Assembly: GCF_046844695.1 (NCBI RefSeq)
Contig: NZ_CP177354.1
Coordinates: 5,084,001-5,148,000, forward strand
Reading direction: 5' to 3'
DNA length: 64,000 bases
Source: Pokkaliibacter plantistimulans
Lineage (GTDB): Bacteria; Pseudomonadota; Gammaproteobacteria; Pseudomonadales; Balneatricaceae
Position 1 is the first letter of the stretch; each line of letters starts with the position of its first letter. The notes under the pieces were generated by a model that was not told the DNA's origin, ran no database searches, and saw only the letters and a program-made list of their open reading frames with translations. The position numbers and the translations under genes are program-made. Of the stretch, positions 1 through 8,757 are shown piece by piece.

Positions 1-615
1 CACCTCCAGCAGTAAACGGGCATAGTCAGGGTCGATGTGCCAGGCCGGAGTGACGCTGTCGATGCCACTATGACAGACGCAAAAGAAGATCACTGCACGC
101 TTGCCTTCCTCCACCATAGCTGCCAGCTCACGCAGGTGCTTGCTGGCCCTCACACTGACCGCATCGGGGAAATAACCCAGACCGCCTTCCTTCAAAGTCA
201 CACTCTTGACCTCGATAAAACAGTCTGCCTGCGCTCCGTCCTGTAACAACAAATCAATCCGGCTGTTTTCATGACCGTATTTCACCTCTCGCCGTACCTG
301 CCGGTAGCCGGATAATGTCGGGATGTCACCCGCAATGACCGCCTCTTCCACCAGACGATTGGCACGCTGCGTGTTGATACAGGCAACCTCACCCGGGGCC
401 GTTTCGACCAGCTCCCAGGTACAGGGAAGTTTGCGTCTCGGGTCTTCCGAGTCCCAGAACCAGACCTTACTCCCCTCCTCGCCGCAGTTACGCATGGAAC
501 CGGTATTCGCACAGTGTAGGGTCAGCAGCCGACCATCATCAGTAACAATATCGGCCAGAAAACGTTTGTAGCGTTTAATCAGTCGCCCCTGCTGCAACGG
601 CTTCGGCCATTTCAT
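1..615 (-). CDS. sfsA: SfsA, sugar fermentation stimulation protein (3' end outside window)
   Basis: The reverse strand encodes 205 residues from an ATG at 615 (MKWPKPLQQG...) and remains open at base 1, so roughly 30 C-terminal residues of a ~235-residue family are missing. Segments recognisable as SfsA include PGEVACINTQRANRL, the nuclease-like core IDLLLQDG...FIEVKSVTL and GYFPDAVSVRA. SfsA proteins are small DNA-binding/nuclease-fold proteins first linked to maltose metabolism in E. coli; the exact role is unclear. The start overlaps the aminotransferase stop by 4 bases (ATGA), so the two genes are probably co-transcribed. This gene order upstream of dksA is the one known in pseudomonads. 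Confidence 0.9.
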   Translation of the reverse strand, partial: MKWPKPLQQGRLIKRYKRFLADIVTDDGRLLTLHCANTGSMRNCGEEGSKVWFWDSEDPRRKLPCTWELVETAPGEVACINTQRANRLVEEAVIAGDIPTLSGYRQVRREVKYGHENSRIDLLLQDGAQADCFIEVKSVTLKEGGLGYFPDAVSVRASKHLRELAAMVEEGKRAVIFFCVCHSGIDSVTPAWHIDPDYARLLLEV

Positions 616-1829
616 GCCTGACAGCCCCCGATAAAGCGGCGAATGCGCTCTACTGCTCGCTGTAAATTAGTCATGGACGTGGTGTAGGCAAAGCGAATGT
701 AGCGCTCTGCATGATGACTGCCGAAATCCAGCCCGGGGGTAATCGCTACGCCCTCTGCTTCCAGCAAGTCAAAGCAGAAGCGGAATGTATCATCAGTCAG
801 TGCAGAGGCATCTGCGTAAATATAGAAGGCCCCCTGAGGCGCAAAGGGGATATGCATGCCCAACTCCCGCAACGCAGGCAGTAAATAATCGCGCCGTTCT
901 GCAAAAGAGGCGCGGCGTTGCTCCAGAATCGCCAGCGTGTCAGCCTCAAAACAGGCCAGTGCGGCGTACTGGGCTACGCTCGGTGCAGATATATACAGAT
1001 TCTGCGCCAGCTTCTCCAACTCCGGCACTGCCGCTTGCGGTGCCACCACCCAGCCCAGCCGCCAGCCAGTCATGCCAAAGTATTTGGAGAAGCTGTTGAG
1101 CACAAAGGCATCGTCATCCACCTGCAGCACAGAGGGAGCCTCCATTCCGTAGCTCAGGCCGTGGTAGATTTCATCCACCAGAAGATGCCCACCCAATTCG
1201 CGCACGGTATCACAGAGCGCGCGTAAATCCGCTTCAGCAATGACGACACCTGTTGGATTAGCCGGCGAGGCCAACAACAATCCGGCGCAAGACTTATCCC
1301 AGGCAGATCGCACCGCATTCGGAGTAAGACAAAAACCATTATCCGGCTCGGTGGGCACCAGTTTGGCCCGCGCCTCGACCAGACGCAGGAACTGGCGGTT
1401 ACAGGGATAGGCAGGATCCGCCATCATCAGCGTCTTGCCAGGATCAACCAGTAACGCAGACAGTAGCAGCAAAGCCCCAGATCCACCCGGCGTGACCACG
1501 ACACGGGCGGGATCAAGGTCAAGGTCGTATCGCTGCCTATAAAAAGAAGCAATAGCCTGACGCAATGGCTGAATCCCCAATGCCGGGGTGTACTGCGTCA
1601 ATCCGTCCGCCAACGCCTGCTGACCAGCTCGCACTATGGGCTCAGCGGTAGAGAAATCGGGCTCGCCGATCTCCATATGGATCACATCCCGCCCCGACGC
1701 CTCCAACTCTTTGGCACGACGCAACAGGTCCATCACCTTGAAAGACTGAATATCTGCGACTCGCTGTGCCCAAGGGGTCGTCTGCTTCTCCACGCTACTC
1801 TCCGTCATTACTGCTTTGATACCTGCCAT
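612..1829 (-). CDS. PLP-dependent class I/II aminotransferase
   Basis: This is a 405-residue fold-type I aminotransferase of the aspartate/aromatic aminotransferase-like group. The Schiff-base lysine lies in SFSKYFGMTGWRLGW (about residue 249), the cofactor-binding segment ASPANPTG is at about 187-194 and the LLVDEIYHG block at 216-224. Its substrate cannot be read from the sequence. The first ATG is at 1829, but the second Met (position 1808, MTESSVEK) is an equally plausible start. Its stop overlaps the sfsA start by 4 bases. Pseudomonads carry an equivalent gene next to dksA. Confidence 0.88.
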   Translation of the reverse strand: MAGIKAVMTESSVEKQTTPWAQRVADIQSFKVMDLLRRAKELEASGRDVIHMEIGEPDFSTAEPIVRAGQQALADGLTQYTPALGIQPLRQAIASFYRQRYDLDLDPARVVVTPGGSGALLLLSALLVDPGKTLMMADPAYPCNRQFLRLVEARAKLVPTEPDNGFCLTPNAVRSAWDKSCAGLLLASPANPTGVVIAEADLRALCDTVRELGGHLLVDEIYHGLSYGMEAPSVLQVDDDAFVLNSFSKYFGMTGWRLGWVVAPQAAVPELEKLAQNLYISAPSVAQYAALACFEADTLAILEQRRASFAERRDYLLPALRELGMHIPFAPQGAFYIYADASALTDDTFRFCFDLLEAEGVAITPGLDFGSHHAERYIRFAYTTSMTNLQRAVERIRRFIGGCQA

Positions 1830-2239
1830 TGTTCAGCCTGGCAGCGGTGCTACTTACAGCCCTGCTAAGCTCACTCGCCGAATCTGCAACCTGCTTGCCA
1901 GACAACCGGAAGCTACCACTCTGCGCAGCATCTCCTGAACAATTTCATCAAACATGCGTTGGTTATACACTCTGTTATCTGGATCAGCCGCGGTGGGCAT
2001 TGTGAGATATTCACCCGTCACATGCCAGCCAACCAAAGTTACACAGAGCAACACCGTGGCATTCAGCAGAGGCTCCAATAAGGAGGTTCACTTCCCTACA
2101 ACTAAGCGCTAAATTGCCAAATTAGCTATGGAGTAACAGGATAATATCTGGTAGCTTGTTTCGCCTTTGCGATAGGCGCTCTTTATTCATGCAAATATTG
2201 AGCGGCCTGTAACAGCTAAGTGATCAGTGAGGCTGTCCT
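1830..2239. other. Divergent intergenic region upstream of aminotransferase and dksA
   Basis: About 410 bases with no gene I can support. It must hold the promoters for the minus-strand aminotransferase-sfsA unit and for dksA. A TTG-initiated 74-codon frame at 1854-2078 (minus) has no ribosome site and no recognisable similarity. On the plus strand a good AGGAGG at about 2081-2086 is not followed by a useful start codon. A GATAAT-like -10 occurs near 2140 but has no well-spaced -35. Confidence 0.4.
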
Positions 2240-2671
2240 ATGCCGAATACTAATTCCTCTTTTTTGAACAACTTTCAGCCCTATCAGGCCAAGGCTGACG
2301 AGGAATATATGAACGAGGCCCAAAAGGCCCACTTCACCAAAATCCTTATGGGCTGGAAGAAAGAGCTGATGGAGGAGGTCGACCGTACCGTTCACCATCT
2401 GCAGGAAGAAGCTAACAACTTCGCCGACCCCAATGATCGTGCCAGCCAGGAAGAAGAGTTCAGTCTTGAGCTACGTGCACGTGATCGTGAACGCAAGTTG
2501 ACCAAAAAAATCAACGAAACGCTGGAGCGTATCGAGAAGGATGATTATGGTTACTGCGAATCTTGCGGCATCGAAATCGGCATCCGCCGACTGGAAGCCC
2601 GTCCGACTGCCACGCTTTGCATTGACTGCAAAACGCTGGCAGAGATGAAAGAGAAACAGATGGGGGGCTGA
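2240..2671 (+). CDS. dksA: DksA, RNA polymerase-binding transcription factor
   Basis: DksA (143 aa) inserts a coiled coil into the RNA polymerase secondary channel and, with ppGpp, controls rRNA and amino-acid promoters. The coiled-coil half (DPNDRASQEEEFSLELRARD) carries the conserved acidic tip, and the C-terminal zinc finger is CESCG...CIDCK (Cys-x2-Cys-x17-Cys-x2-Cys). Length and order fit full-length DksA rather than the zinc-independent paralogue. The gene stands between the aminotransferase and gluQRS, as in Pseudomonas and E. coli, and is followed by a terminator. Confidence 0.97.
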   Translation: MPNTNSSFLNNFQPYQAKADEEYMNEAQKAHFTKILMGWKKELMEEVDRTVHHLQEEANNFADPNDRASQEEEFSLELRARDRERKLTKKINETLERIEKDDYGYCESCGIEIGIRRLEARPTATLCIDCKTLAEMKEKQMGG

Positions 2672-2682
2672 GCCTCTGCAGG

Positions 2683-2716
2683 AAAAAGGCGATCACTATG
2701 GTCGCCTTTCTTCTTT
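2683..2716 (+). terminator. Rho-independent terminator after dksA
   Basis: The hairpin AAAGGCGA-TCACTATGG-TCGCCTTT is followed by a pyrimidine-rich tail (cttctttc), 12 bases after the dksA stop. Confidence 0.7.
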
Positions 2717-2829
2717 CTACCCCACCGCACCTGATACTCTCTTCCCACCTGCAGACAACCTTAAAAGAGGGTATGTATAACATGCTCGCTGTTTATTCCT
2801 GCTTTTCGCCATCTGTTAGCTAACCACCT

Positions 2830-3738
2830 ATGTCTGGCTATATCGGACGCTTTGCCCCCTCCCCTACCGGCCTGTTGCATTTCGGTTCGTTGCTGGCAGC
2901 ACTGGCCAGCTATCTTGATGCTCGTGCTCATCAAGGGTTATGGCTGGTACGCATCGAAGATCTGGACCCACCAAGAGAAATGCCCGGCGCAGCAGCGCAT
3001 ATTCTGCGCACCTTGGAACGCCTGCAGCTACATTGGGATGGCCCTGTCCGTTATCAGCACCAGCAACATGAACGCTATCAGGCAGCGATTGATATCTTAT
3101 TGACCCAGCAACAGGCTTACCCTTGCAGTTGCTCACGCAAACAACTGGATCAACGGCATGTGAGTCGAGGCCCCCAGGGGCAGGTGTATGACCGCTACTG
3201 CCTGACGCACCCTCCTGCTGCCGGTAACGCCTGCGCCATCCGACTCAAGGTGGAGCAGACACGTTGCCGTTTCATCGACCGTGTACAGGGGCCCGTTGAG
3301 TATGATTTCGCTAGCCTGGGAGATGTCGTCATCAAACGCAAGGACGGCCCCTTCGCTTATCAGCTGGCGGTAGTACTGGATGATGCTGAGCAGGGCATTA
3401 CCCATATCGTCCGGGGTAGTGACCTGCTCGACTCGACCCCCTGGCAGGTGTCTCTGCAGCAGGCTTTGGCCCTTCCTCACCCCAGCCATGCTCACATCCC
3501 GGTTATCGTCAACAACGACGGGCAGAAGCTCAGCAAACAGACGTTTGCCCAGCCACTGGATGCCAAAGACAGCAGCCAGCTGATCTGTGCCGCATTGGAC
3601 TGCTTGCATCACCCACTTCCTGACGAACTTCGTAAGGCTCCCGTACCTGAGCAGCTGGCATGGGCCGTGCGACACTGGCGGATTGCACACCTGCCTGCCG
3701 AACTAACCTTCCACCATCCGTACTGGGGAAAGCGCTGA
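2830..3738 (+). CDS. gluQRS: Glutamyl-Q tRNA(Asp) synthetase
   Basis: This 302-residue paralogue of the GluRS catalytic core lacks the anticodon-binding domain. It activates glutamate and attaches it to queuosine-34 of tRNA-Asp. Visible signatures are the N-terminal RFAPSPTGLLHFGSL (HIGH-like), the zinc-site cysteines CSC at residues 99-101 with the later YDRYC, and KLSKQ at 233-237, the degenerate KMSKS loop. It directly precedes cbrA, whose ATG overlaps the gluQRS TGA by one base, so the two are translationally coupled. The dksA-gluQRS adjacency is conserved in gammaproteobacteria. Confidence 0.96.
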   Translation: MSGYIGRFAPSPTGLLHFGSLLAALASYLDARAHQGLWLVRIEDLDPPREMPGAAAHILRTLERLQLHWDGPVRYQHQQHERYQAAIDILLTQQQAYPCSCSRKQLDQRHVSRGPQGQVYDRYCLTHPPAAGNACAIRLKVEQTRCRFIDRVQGPVEYDFASLGDVVIKRKDGPFAYQLAVVLDDAEQGITHIVRGSDLLDSTPWQVSLQQALALPHPSHAHIPVIVNNDGQKLSKQTFAQPLDAKDSSQLICAALDCLHHPLPDELRKAPVPEQLAWAVRHWRIAHLPAELTFHHPYWGKR

Positions 3739-6698
3739 TGTCACTCACAGCTGTGGTGCTGACCTGTATCACCTACATACTTGCCCTGTTTGGTCTGGCT
3801 TGGGCTACAGACAATGGGCGCATCCCCAGCCGCTGGCTGCATCATCCGTTTGTCTATGTGCTGTCGCTCGGCGTCTATGCCAGTGCCTGGACATTCTATG
3901 GTGCCGTCGGGCTGGCCAATACCTATGGCATTGGCTTTCTGGCAGCCTATCTCGGCGCCTCGCTGGCCTTTGTTCTGGCGCCCGTGATTTTTGTCCCCAT
4001 CCTGCGCCTGTGTCGTAGCTATCAATTCAGTTCACTGGCAGATCTGCTGGCCTTTCGCTTCCGAAGTCGGGTGGCTGGCGTATTGACGACCCTGTTCATG
4101 CTGATGGCATCCATTCCTCTCCTGTCCGTGCAAATCCAGGCTGTGGCAGAGTCAGTCAACATCCTGAATCAACGCCTGCAGGGCCCCGTCGTCGCCCAGG
4201 TGTTTTGCGTTACGCTGACGCTGTTCACCATGCTCTTTGGTGCGCGCCACCCCTCGATTCGAGATAAGCACGAAGGTCTGGTGTTCACCCTTGCGATCAA
4301 GTCCCTGCTCAAGCTGGCTGCGATGGTGATCATGGCCTGTTATGTGCTTTGGGGTATTTTTGATGGCCCGAACGACCTGCTGGAATGGCTGCAACTGGCC
4401 ACATTGACCCAGCCCCAACCCATTAACGATGATGCTTGGCGCACCCTACTACTGGCATTCTTCGCCAGTGTCATCGTGATGCCTCATATGTTCCATATTT
4501 CCTTTACCGAAAATCTGAACAATCGGGCATTCCGACAGGCAGCTTGGGTGATGCCCTGTTTCCTGATTCTGATGTGTCTGGTGATTCCACTGATTGTCTG
4601 GGCAGGTATACGACTGGCCATCAATGGCAACCCGGAGTACATGATTCTTTATCTGGGGCAGCAACAGCAGCAACTTCTGCTGACCATCCTGTCGTTCGTC
4701 GGCGGCCTGGCCGCGTCCAGTGGCATCATGATCGTCAGTGTACTGGCCCTCGCTGCGATGATCCTCAACCACCTGCTGCTACCCACCTTTCAGCCCAACC
4801 CCAGGACGGATTTCTACCGCTGGTTGCTATGGTCAAAACGGAGTCTGATCGTAACCGTGGTATGGCTGGCTCATTTTTACTACAGCACTGTTGGTCAGGC
4901 CTATCCGCTGTACCTGCAGGGTCTCATCGCTTTCGTTGCCTTTCTGCAGTTCATGCCTGGCCTGCTTGCCACGCTATTCTGGCCTCGCGGACACCGCCTG
5001 GGATTTATCTGGGGCCTGCTTACAGGCATGGGATACTGGCTAGTGAGCATGCTGTTACCTCTGGTAACAGGACACACCGACGCCCCCAGCCTCAGCCTGT
5101 ACACCGATAACTGGCATCAGTCGGCGCTGTACTCTCTGACCCTCAACACGCTGATTTTCAGTGTCATTTCCATCTACTCCAAGGCCACAGCCAAAGAACA
5201 GCAGGTGGCACAGATTTGCGCTCTTAATGCCCTGCCCAGCCCAGTGGGTAAACAGGTGATGGTCACCAACTGTCAGGACTTTATTCTTTGCCTGACTCCC
5301 CATCTGGGCTACCGCACGGCCGAGAAGGAAGTATTGCAGGCCATGGATGATCTGGCTCTGGAGCCGGATGATCATCGCCCTTCGAGCCTCCGACGGTTGC
5401 GTGACCGACTGGAGACCAATCTGTCCGGCCTGCTGGGCCCGACCGAGGCGGAAGAGATACTCGACTCCTCCATTCCGTCACAGGGTGACGACACGCTGTA
5501 CAAAGCCACTGATATTCACATCATTGAGAGTCAGTTGAGCCAGTACAAGTCACGTCTCACAGGCCTTGCGGGAGAGTTGGACAGCTTACGCCGCTTTCAC
5601 CGCAACATTCTGCTGCACTTGCCCATTGGCGTCTGCGCACTGGGAGAGGATCAGGAAATCGCGCTATGGAACAACGCCATGGTGACCTATACCGGCCTCA
5701 GTGCAGAACAGGTACTTGGCAGTACCCTGAATGACCTACCTCATCCCTGGCAGGATCTGCTCAGTGGATTTATCTGCAGTGGCCAGGCGCGCCAGAGCAC
5801 CCAGGAAGTCAACTGGGAAGCTCACACTCGCTGGTTCAGTTTGCAGCGTCTGGATATTCAGGCCGAAACCGATGAAGCGCCAGTAGGAGAGCACAGCGTC
5901 ATCCTGCTCGAAGATGAGACCGAGACCAAACTGATTGATGATCGCCTCGCTCACAGTGAACGACTCATATCCGTCGGCCGACTGGCAGCAGGCGTGGCCC
6001 ATGAGATCGGCAATCCGGTGACCGCGATTGCCTGTCTGGCACAAAATCTCAAGTACGAAACGGATGTCCCGGAGATTCTCGAAATTGCTGGCCAACAGGT
6101 GCAGCAGACCGAGCGCATCAGCCGTATTGTTCAGTCACTGCTGACCTTCTCCCATACCGGCCAGCACTCCGACCCTCGCCACTATGAGCCGTTGAACATC
6201 AACGACTGCATCAGCGAAGCCATCCACCTTGTGCGCCTTGACCATCGCGGTCGCCAGTTGCATTTCATCAATCACTGTCATACGCAGTTGCTGGTTGCGG
6301 GTGATGCGCAACGCCTGATCCAGGTATTCGTCAACCTGTTCAACAACGCCAGAGATGCTTCTGCAGACGGGGCCCCTATCGAAGTTCGGGGTTACACCGA
6401 TGAGTTTTCAGTGATTGTTCAGGTTGAGGATCACGGTCGTGGCATCCCGGCCGATGCACTGGAGCACTTGTTTGAACCCTTTTTCACCACTAAAGAGCCG
6501 GGCAAGGGCACAGGGTTGGGCTTGTCCCTCGTCTACAGTATCATCGAGGAACATTATGGTAAGATCGAAGTCCAAAGCAGAACGGCTGCAGCCCCCAAGG
6601 ACTCAGATGGAGCCGATGCCCAAGAACAATCAACCGGCACCTGTATCACCTTAACGCTTCCCCGCTACCTGTCGGTGGAAGCCTCGAGCGAAGGCTAA
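3738..6698 (+). CDS. cbrA: CbrA-type transporter-fused sensor histidine kinase
   Basis: This 986-residue inner-membrane kinase combines a sodium:solute-symporter-like domain with signalling modules. The first ~480 residues are a run of hydrophobic helices (from SLTAVVLTCITYILALFGLA), followed by a linker resembling the STAC domain, a PAS-like segment (~630-730), a dimerisation domain with phospho-acceptor His755 in GVAHEIGNPVTAI, and an HATPase domain with N box (NLFNNARDA), G1 (DHGRGIP) and G2 (GKGTGLGLSL). CbrA/CbrB balances carbon and nitrogen use in pseudomonads. I chose the ATG at 3738, which overlaps the gluQRS stop; an upstream in-frame Met at 3660 lies inside gluQRS. cbrB follows after 2 bases. 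Confidence 0.93.
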   Translation: MSLTAVVLTCITYILALFGLAWATDNGRIPSRWLHHPFVYVLSLGVYASAWTFYGAVGLANTYGIGFLAAYLGASLAFVLAPVIFVPILRLCRSYQFSSLADLLAFRFRSRVAGVLTTLFMLMASIPLLSVQIQAVAESVNILNQRLQGPVVAQVFCVTLTLFTMLFGARHPSIRDKHEGLVFTLAIKSLLKLAAMVIMACYVLWGIFDGPNDLLEWLQLATLTQPQPINDDAWRTLLLAFFASVIVMPHMFHISFTENLNNRAFRQAAWVMPCFLILMCLVIPLIVWAGIRLAINGNPEYMILYLGQQQQQLLLTILSFVGGLAASSGIMIVSVLALAAMILNHLLLPTFQPNPRTDFYRWLLWSKRSLIVTVVWLAHFYYSTVGQAYPLYLQGLIAFVAFLQFMPGLLATLFWPRGHRLGFIWGLLTGMGYWLVSMLLPLVTGHTDAPSLSLYTDNWHQSALYSLTLNTLIFSVISIYSKATAKEQQVAQICALNALPSPVGKQVMVTNCQDFILCLTPHLGYRTAEKEVLQAMDDLALEPDDHRPSSLRRLRDRLETNLSGLLGPTEAEEILDSSIPSQGDDTLYKATDIHIIESQLSQYKSRLTGLAGELDSLRRFHRNILLHLPIGVCALGEDQEIALWNNAMVTYTGLSAEQVLGSTLNDLPHPWQDLLSGFICSGQARQSTQEVNWEAHTRWFSLQRLDIQAETDEAPVGEHSVILLEDETETKLIDDRLAHSERLISVGRLAAGVAHEIGNPVTAIACLAQNLKYETDVPEILEIAGQQVQQTERISRIVQSLLTFSHTGQHSDPRHYEPLNINDCISEAIHLVRLDHRGRQLHFINHCHTQLLVAGDAQRLIQVFVNLFNNARDASADGAPIEVRGYTDEFSVIVQVEDHGRGIPADALEHLFEPFFTTKEPGKGTGLGLSLVYSIIEEHYGKIEVQSRTAAAPKDSDGADAQEQSTGTCITLTLPRYLSVEASSEG

Positions 6699-6700
6699 TT

Positions 6701-8104
6701 ATGCGCCGTATCCTGATAGTAGAAGATGAAATCATCATCCGTCAGGCGCTGAAGAAACTCCTTGAGCGCAACAGTTACACCGTAGACGACACTGGCAGTG
6801 TCGACGAAGCCCTAAGTAAAAATCTCGACGATTATCAACTTATTATCAGCGACCTGCGCCTGCCCGGGCGCCCCGGCACCGACCTTATAAAGGAAGCGGG
6901 CACAACGCCGGTACTGATAATGACGAGCTATGCCAGCCTGCGCTCTGCCGTAGATGCCATGCGCGAAGGGGCAGTCGATTACATCGCCAAACCCTTCGAC
7001 CATGAGGAAATGCTGAACAGTGTTCAGCGTATTATCCGTCAACGTGAAGAACGTACGTCCCGCCCGGGACGTGCAGCTGCGAATAACAGCACGACGCCAC
7101 AACGCAGCAGTGCCGAAATAAAGACGCGCATCATTGGCTCCTGCGAACCGATGCAGACACTCTTCAAGCGTATCGAAAAAGTAGCCGGGACCGACGCAAC
7201 CGTTCTTATTCAGGGGGAGTCAGGCACAGGTAAAGAGCTTGCAGCACGTGCCATTCATGAGCTCAGCCGTCGTGCGGACAAAACCATGATATCGGTTAAC
7301 TGTGCAGCCATTCCGGAAAGCCTGATCGAGTCAGAACTGTTCGGCCATGAGAAAGGGGCATTCACCGGCGCCGTGGCCGCCCGCAGCGGGCTGATTGAAG
7401 CCGCAGACAGTGGCACCTTGTTTCTGGATGAAGTGGGAGAACTGCCTCTGGAGGCGCAGGCCAGACTGCTGCGGGTACTACAGGAAAATGAAATACGCCG
7501 TGTCGGCTCCATCACCTCAAAGAAAGTCGACGTCCGCCTGATTACTGCAACGCATCGCAATTTGCGGGAAATGGTCAAGGAAGGAAAATTTCGGGAAGAC
7601 CTCTATTACCGCCTGTATGTAATGGAAATCCGTATGCCTCCATTGCGTGAGCGCGGTCAGGACATTACCGAAATTGCTGAAGTATTCCTGCGTTTGACCA
7701 GCGATCGGATGGGTAAATCAGGCCTGCTGTTTGCGCCAGACACATTAGACACCATGCTCCACTATCCCTGGCCCGGGAATGTCAGAGAATTGGAAAACGC
7801 CATAGAGCGGGCGGTAATTCTGGTAGATGATCACCTGATTACCACCGAACTGCTGGGCATCGAGATAGAAGACGATGAACTGGAGCAGATCGAAGCGCGC
7901 CTTGCTTCCACAAGTCCAGCTCAGATGCGCCCACTCAGCTCACGTGCAGTCAAAGAAAATCTGTCGCTGGATGACTATTTCCTGCGTTTCGTGCTGGAAC
8001 ACCAGGACAAGATGAGCGAAACAGAGCTGGCACAAAAGCTCGGGGTCAGTCGCAAGTGTTTATGGGAAAAGCGCCAAAAGCTTGGCATTCCACGCAAGCG
8101 CTGA
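6701..8104 (+). CDS. cbrB: CbrB-type NtrC-family response regulator
   Basis: This 467-residue sigma54 activator has a receiver domain with phospho-acceptor Asp51 (LIISDLRLPG), an AAA+ domain with Walker A GESGTGKE (172-179), the sigma54-contact loop GAFTGA (219-224) and Walker B FLDEVGEL, and a C-terminal Fis-type helix-turn-helix (ELAQKLGVSRKCLWEKRQKLG). It is the partner of the kinase ending 2 bases upstream. In Pseudomonas CbrB drives the sigma54 promoter of the sRNA CrcZ immediately downstream; the interval after this gene has that arrangement. Confidence 0.95.
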   Translation: MRRILIVEDEIIIRQALKKLLERNSYTVDDTGSVDEALSKNLDDYQLIISDLRLPGRPGTDLIKEAGTTPVLIMTSYASLRSAVDAMREGAVDYIAKPFDHEEMLNSVQRIIRQREERTSRPGRAAANNSTTPQRSSAEIKTRIIGSCEPMQTLFKRIEKVAGTDATVLIQGESGTGKELAARAIHELSRRADKTMISVNCAAIPESLIESELFGHEKGAFTGAVAARSGLIEAADSGTLFLDEVGELPLEAQARLLRVLQENEIRRVGSITSKKVDVRLITATHRNLREMVKEGKFREDLYYRLYVMEIRMPPLRERGQDITEIAEVFLRLTSDRMGKSGLLFAPDTLDTMLHYPWPGNVRELENAIERAVILVDDHLITTELLGIEIEDDELEQIEARLASTSPAQMRPLSSRAVKENLSLDDYFLRFVLEHQDKMSETELAQKLGVSRKCLWEKRQKLGIPRKR

Positions 8105-8115
8105 TCGTTTCAGGC

Positions 8116-8188
8116 GGTAACATGGCAAGCAGGTAGCACCTGGCAAACTTTGTTACCGCGTTACCTTGATATGATCCCATAGGTAACA
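8116..8188 (+). promoter_or_regulatory. Candidate CbrB upstream activator sites (GTAACA/TGTTAC half-sites)
   Basis: Within 75 bases, just upstream of the -24/-12 promoter, there are four copies of one hexamer core in both orientations: GGTAACA at 8116-8122, TGTTACC at 8151-8157, CGTTACC at 8159-8165 and GGTAACA at 8182-8188. They lie 60-135 bases before the promoter, the normal distance for an NtrC-family enhancer. Binding by CbrB is inferred from position and symmetry. Confidence 0.6.
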
Positions 8189-8250
8189 CATTCCTTCTTT
8201 TCACTTCTTTAAAAAACATAAAATTCAATAAAATCAGCAACTTAAAAAGT

Positions 8251-8265
8251 TGGCACAGACTCTGC
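8251..8265 (+). promoter_or_regulatory. Sigma54 (-24/-12) promoter
   Basis: The sequence TTGGCACAGACTCTGCTC has the invariant GG (8252-8253) and GC (8264-8265) separated by exactly 10 bases, the hallmark of RpoN promoters. Transcription is expected to begin near 8276. It lies 150 bases after the gene for a GAFTGA-type activator. Confidence 0.75.
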
Positions 8266-8275
8266 TCTATACATA

Positions 8276-8605
8276 GCAAAGAAAAATTCTGGCACCTCCA
8301 GATCGCCAATAAAAATAAAAATTGATCAGGAACGTGTAGAACGCCTCGGTAAAAATAAAAATAAATAGGGGCAGGAAAAAACTGATCGCTTTAGACATCC
8401 AGCTTTTTTAACAACCGTTGACGGCTGGAATGGGTTAGGCATAAGAACGAACCAAAAATAAAAATAAAACCGGTAGACGTACTTGCAACCCACTCCACAA
8501 AAGCCACTGGCTGTACTGGATATTTAAAGCGATCTGTTTGTTCTTCTTGTTACTCTCAACCACAAGAACAATGTCATGAGTCCGCGTGAATAAAAACAAC
8601 AGCGG
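8276..8605 (+). ncRNA. Candidate CrcZ-like small RNA (Hfq/Crc sponge)
   Basis: This non-coding interval between cbrB and pcnB carries three near-identical A-rich blocks of the type AATAAAAATAAAAA at 8308-8323, 8350-8366 and 8452-8469, and a fourth (AATAAAAACAACA) at 8589-8601. The blocks can be read as repeated A-R-N triplets, the ligand of the Hfq distal face, and match the AAnAAnAA catabolite-activity motifs of Pseudomonas CrcZ/CrcY. A hairpin with arms TTCTTGT (8544-8550) and ACAAGAA (8562-8568) lies between blocks 3 and 4. It starts at a sigma54 promoter after cbrB, as crcZ does. The 3' end is not defined: no clear U-tailed terminator is seen before pcnB. Confidence 0.75.
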
Positions 8606-8757
8606 TAGATTCTGTTCACTGCATAAGTTTTCCTTCGAGTAACAGTTCCCGTTTTTACCTTTTCCCCGTCGGTGGTATCATCCGCTACTCTCGTAGTCGT
8701 CCAGCAGATGAGACGCTTACGGCACGATTACACTCCCTTTGCTAATCCAAGAGCGGT

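Noticed and set aside
1854..2078. 74-codon minus-strand ORF between the aminotransferase and dksA
   Set aside because: Starts with TTG, has no ribosome site (CCTCCT on its strand) and no recognisable family; kept only as a note.
8046..8309. 87-codon minus-strand ORF across the cbrB end and the sRNA promoter
   Set aside because: Overlaps the CbrB helix-turn-helix codons and the sigma54 promoter; no family signature.
8308..8469. A-rich repeats read as a CRISPR-like or simple repeat array
   Set aside because: Units are only ~16 bases, unevenly spaced (42 and 102 bases), and fit Hfq-binding motifs better; no cas genes.
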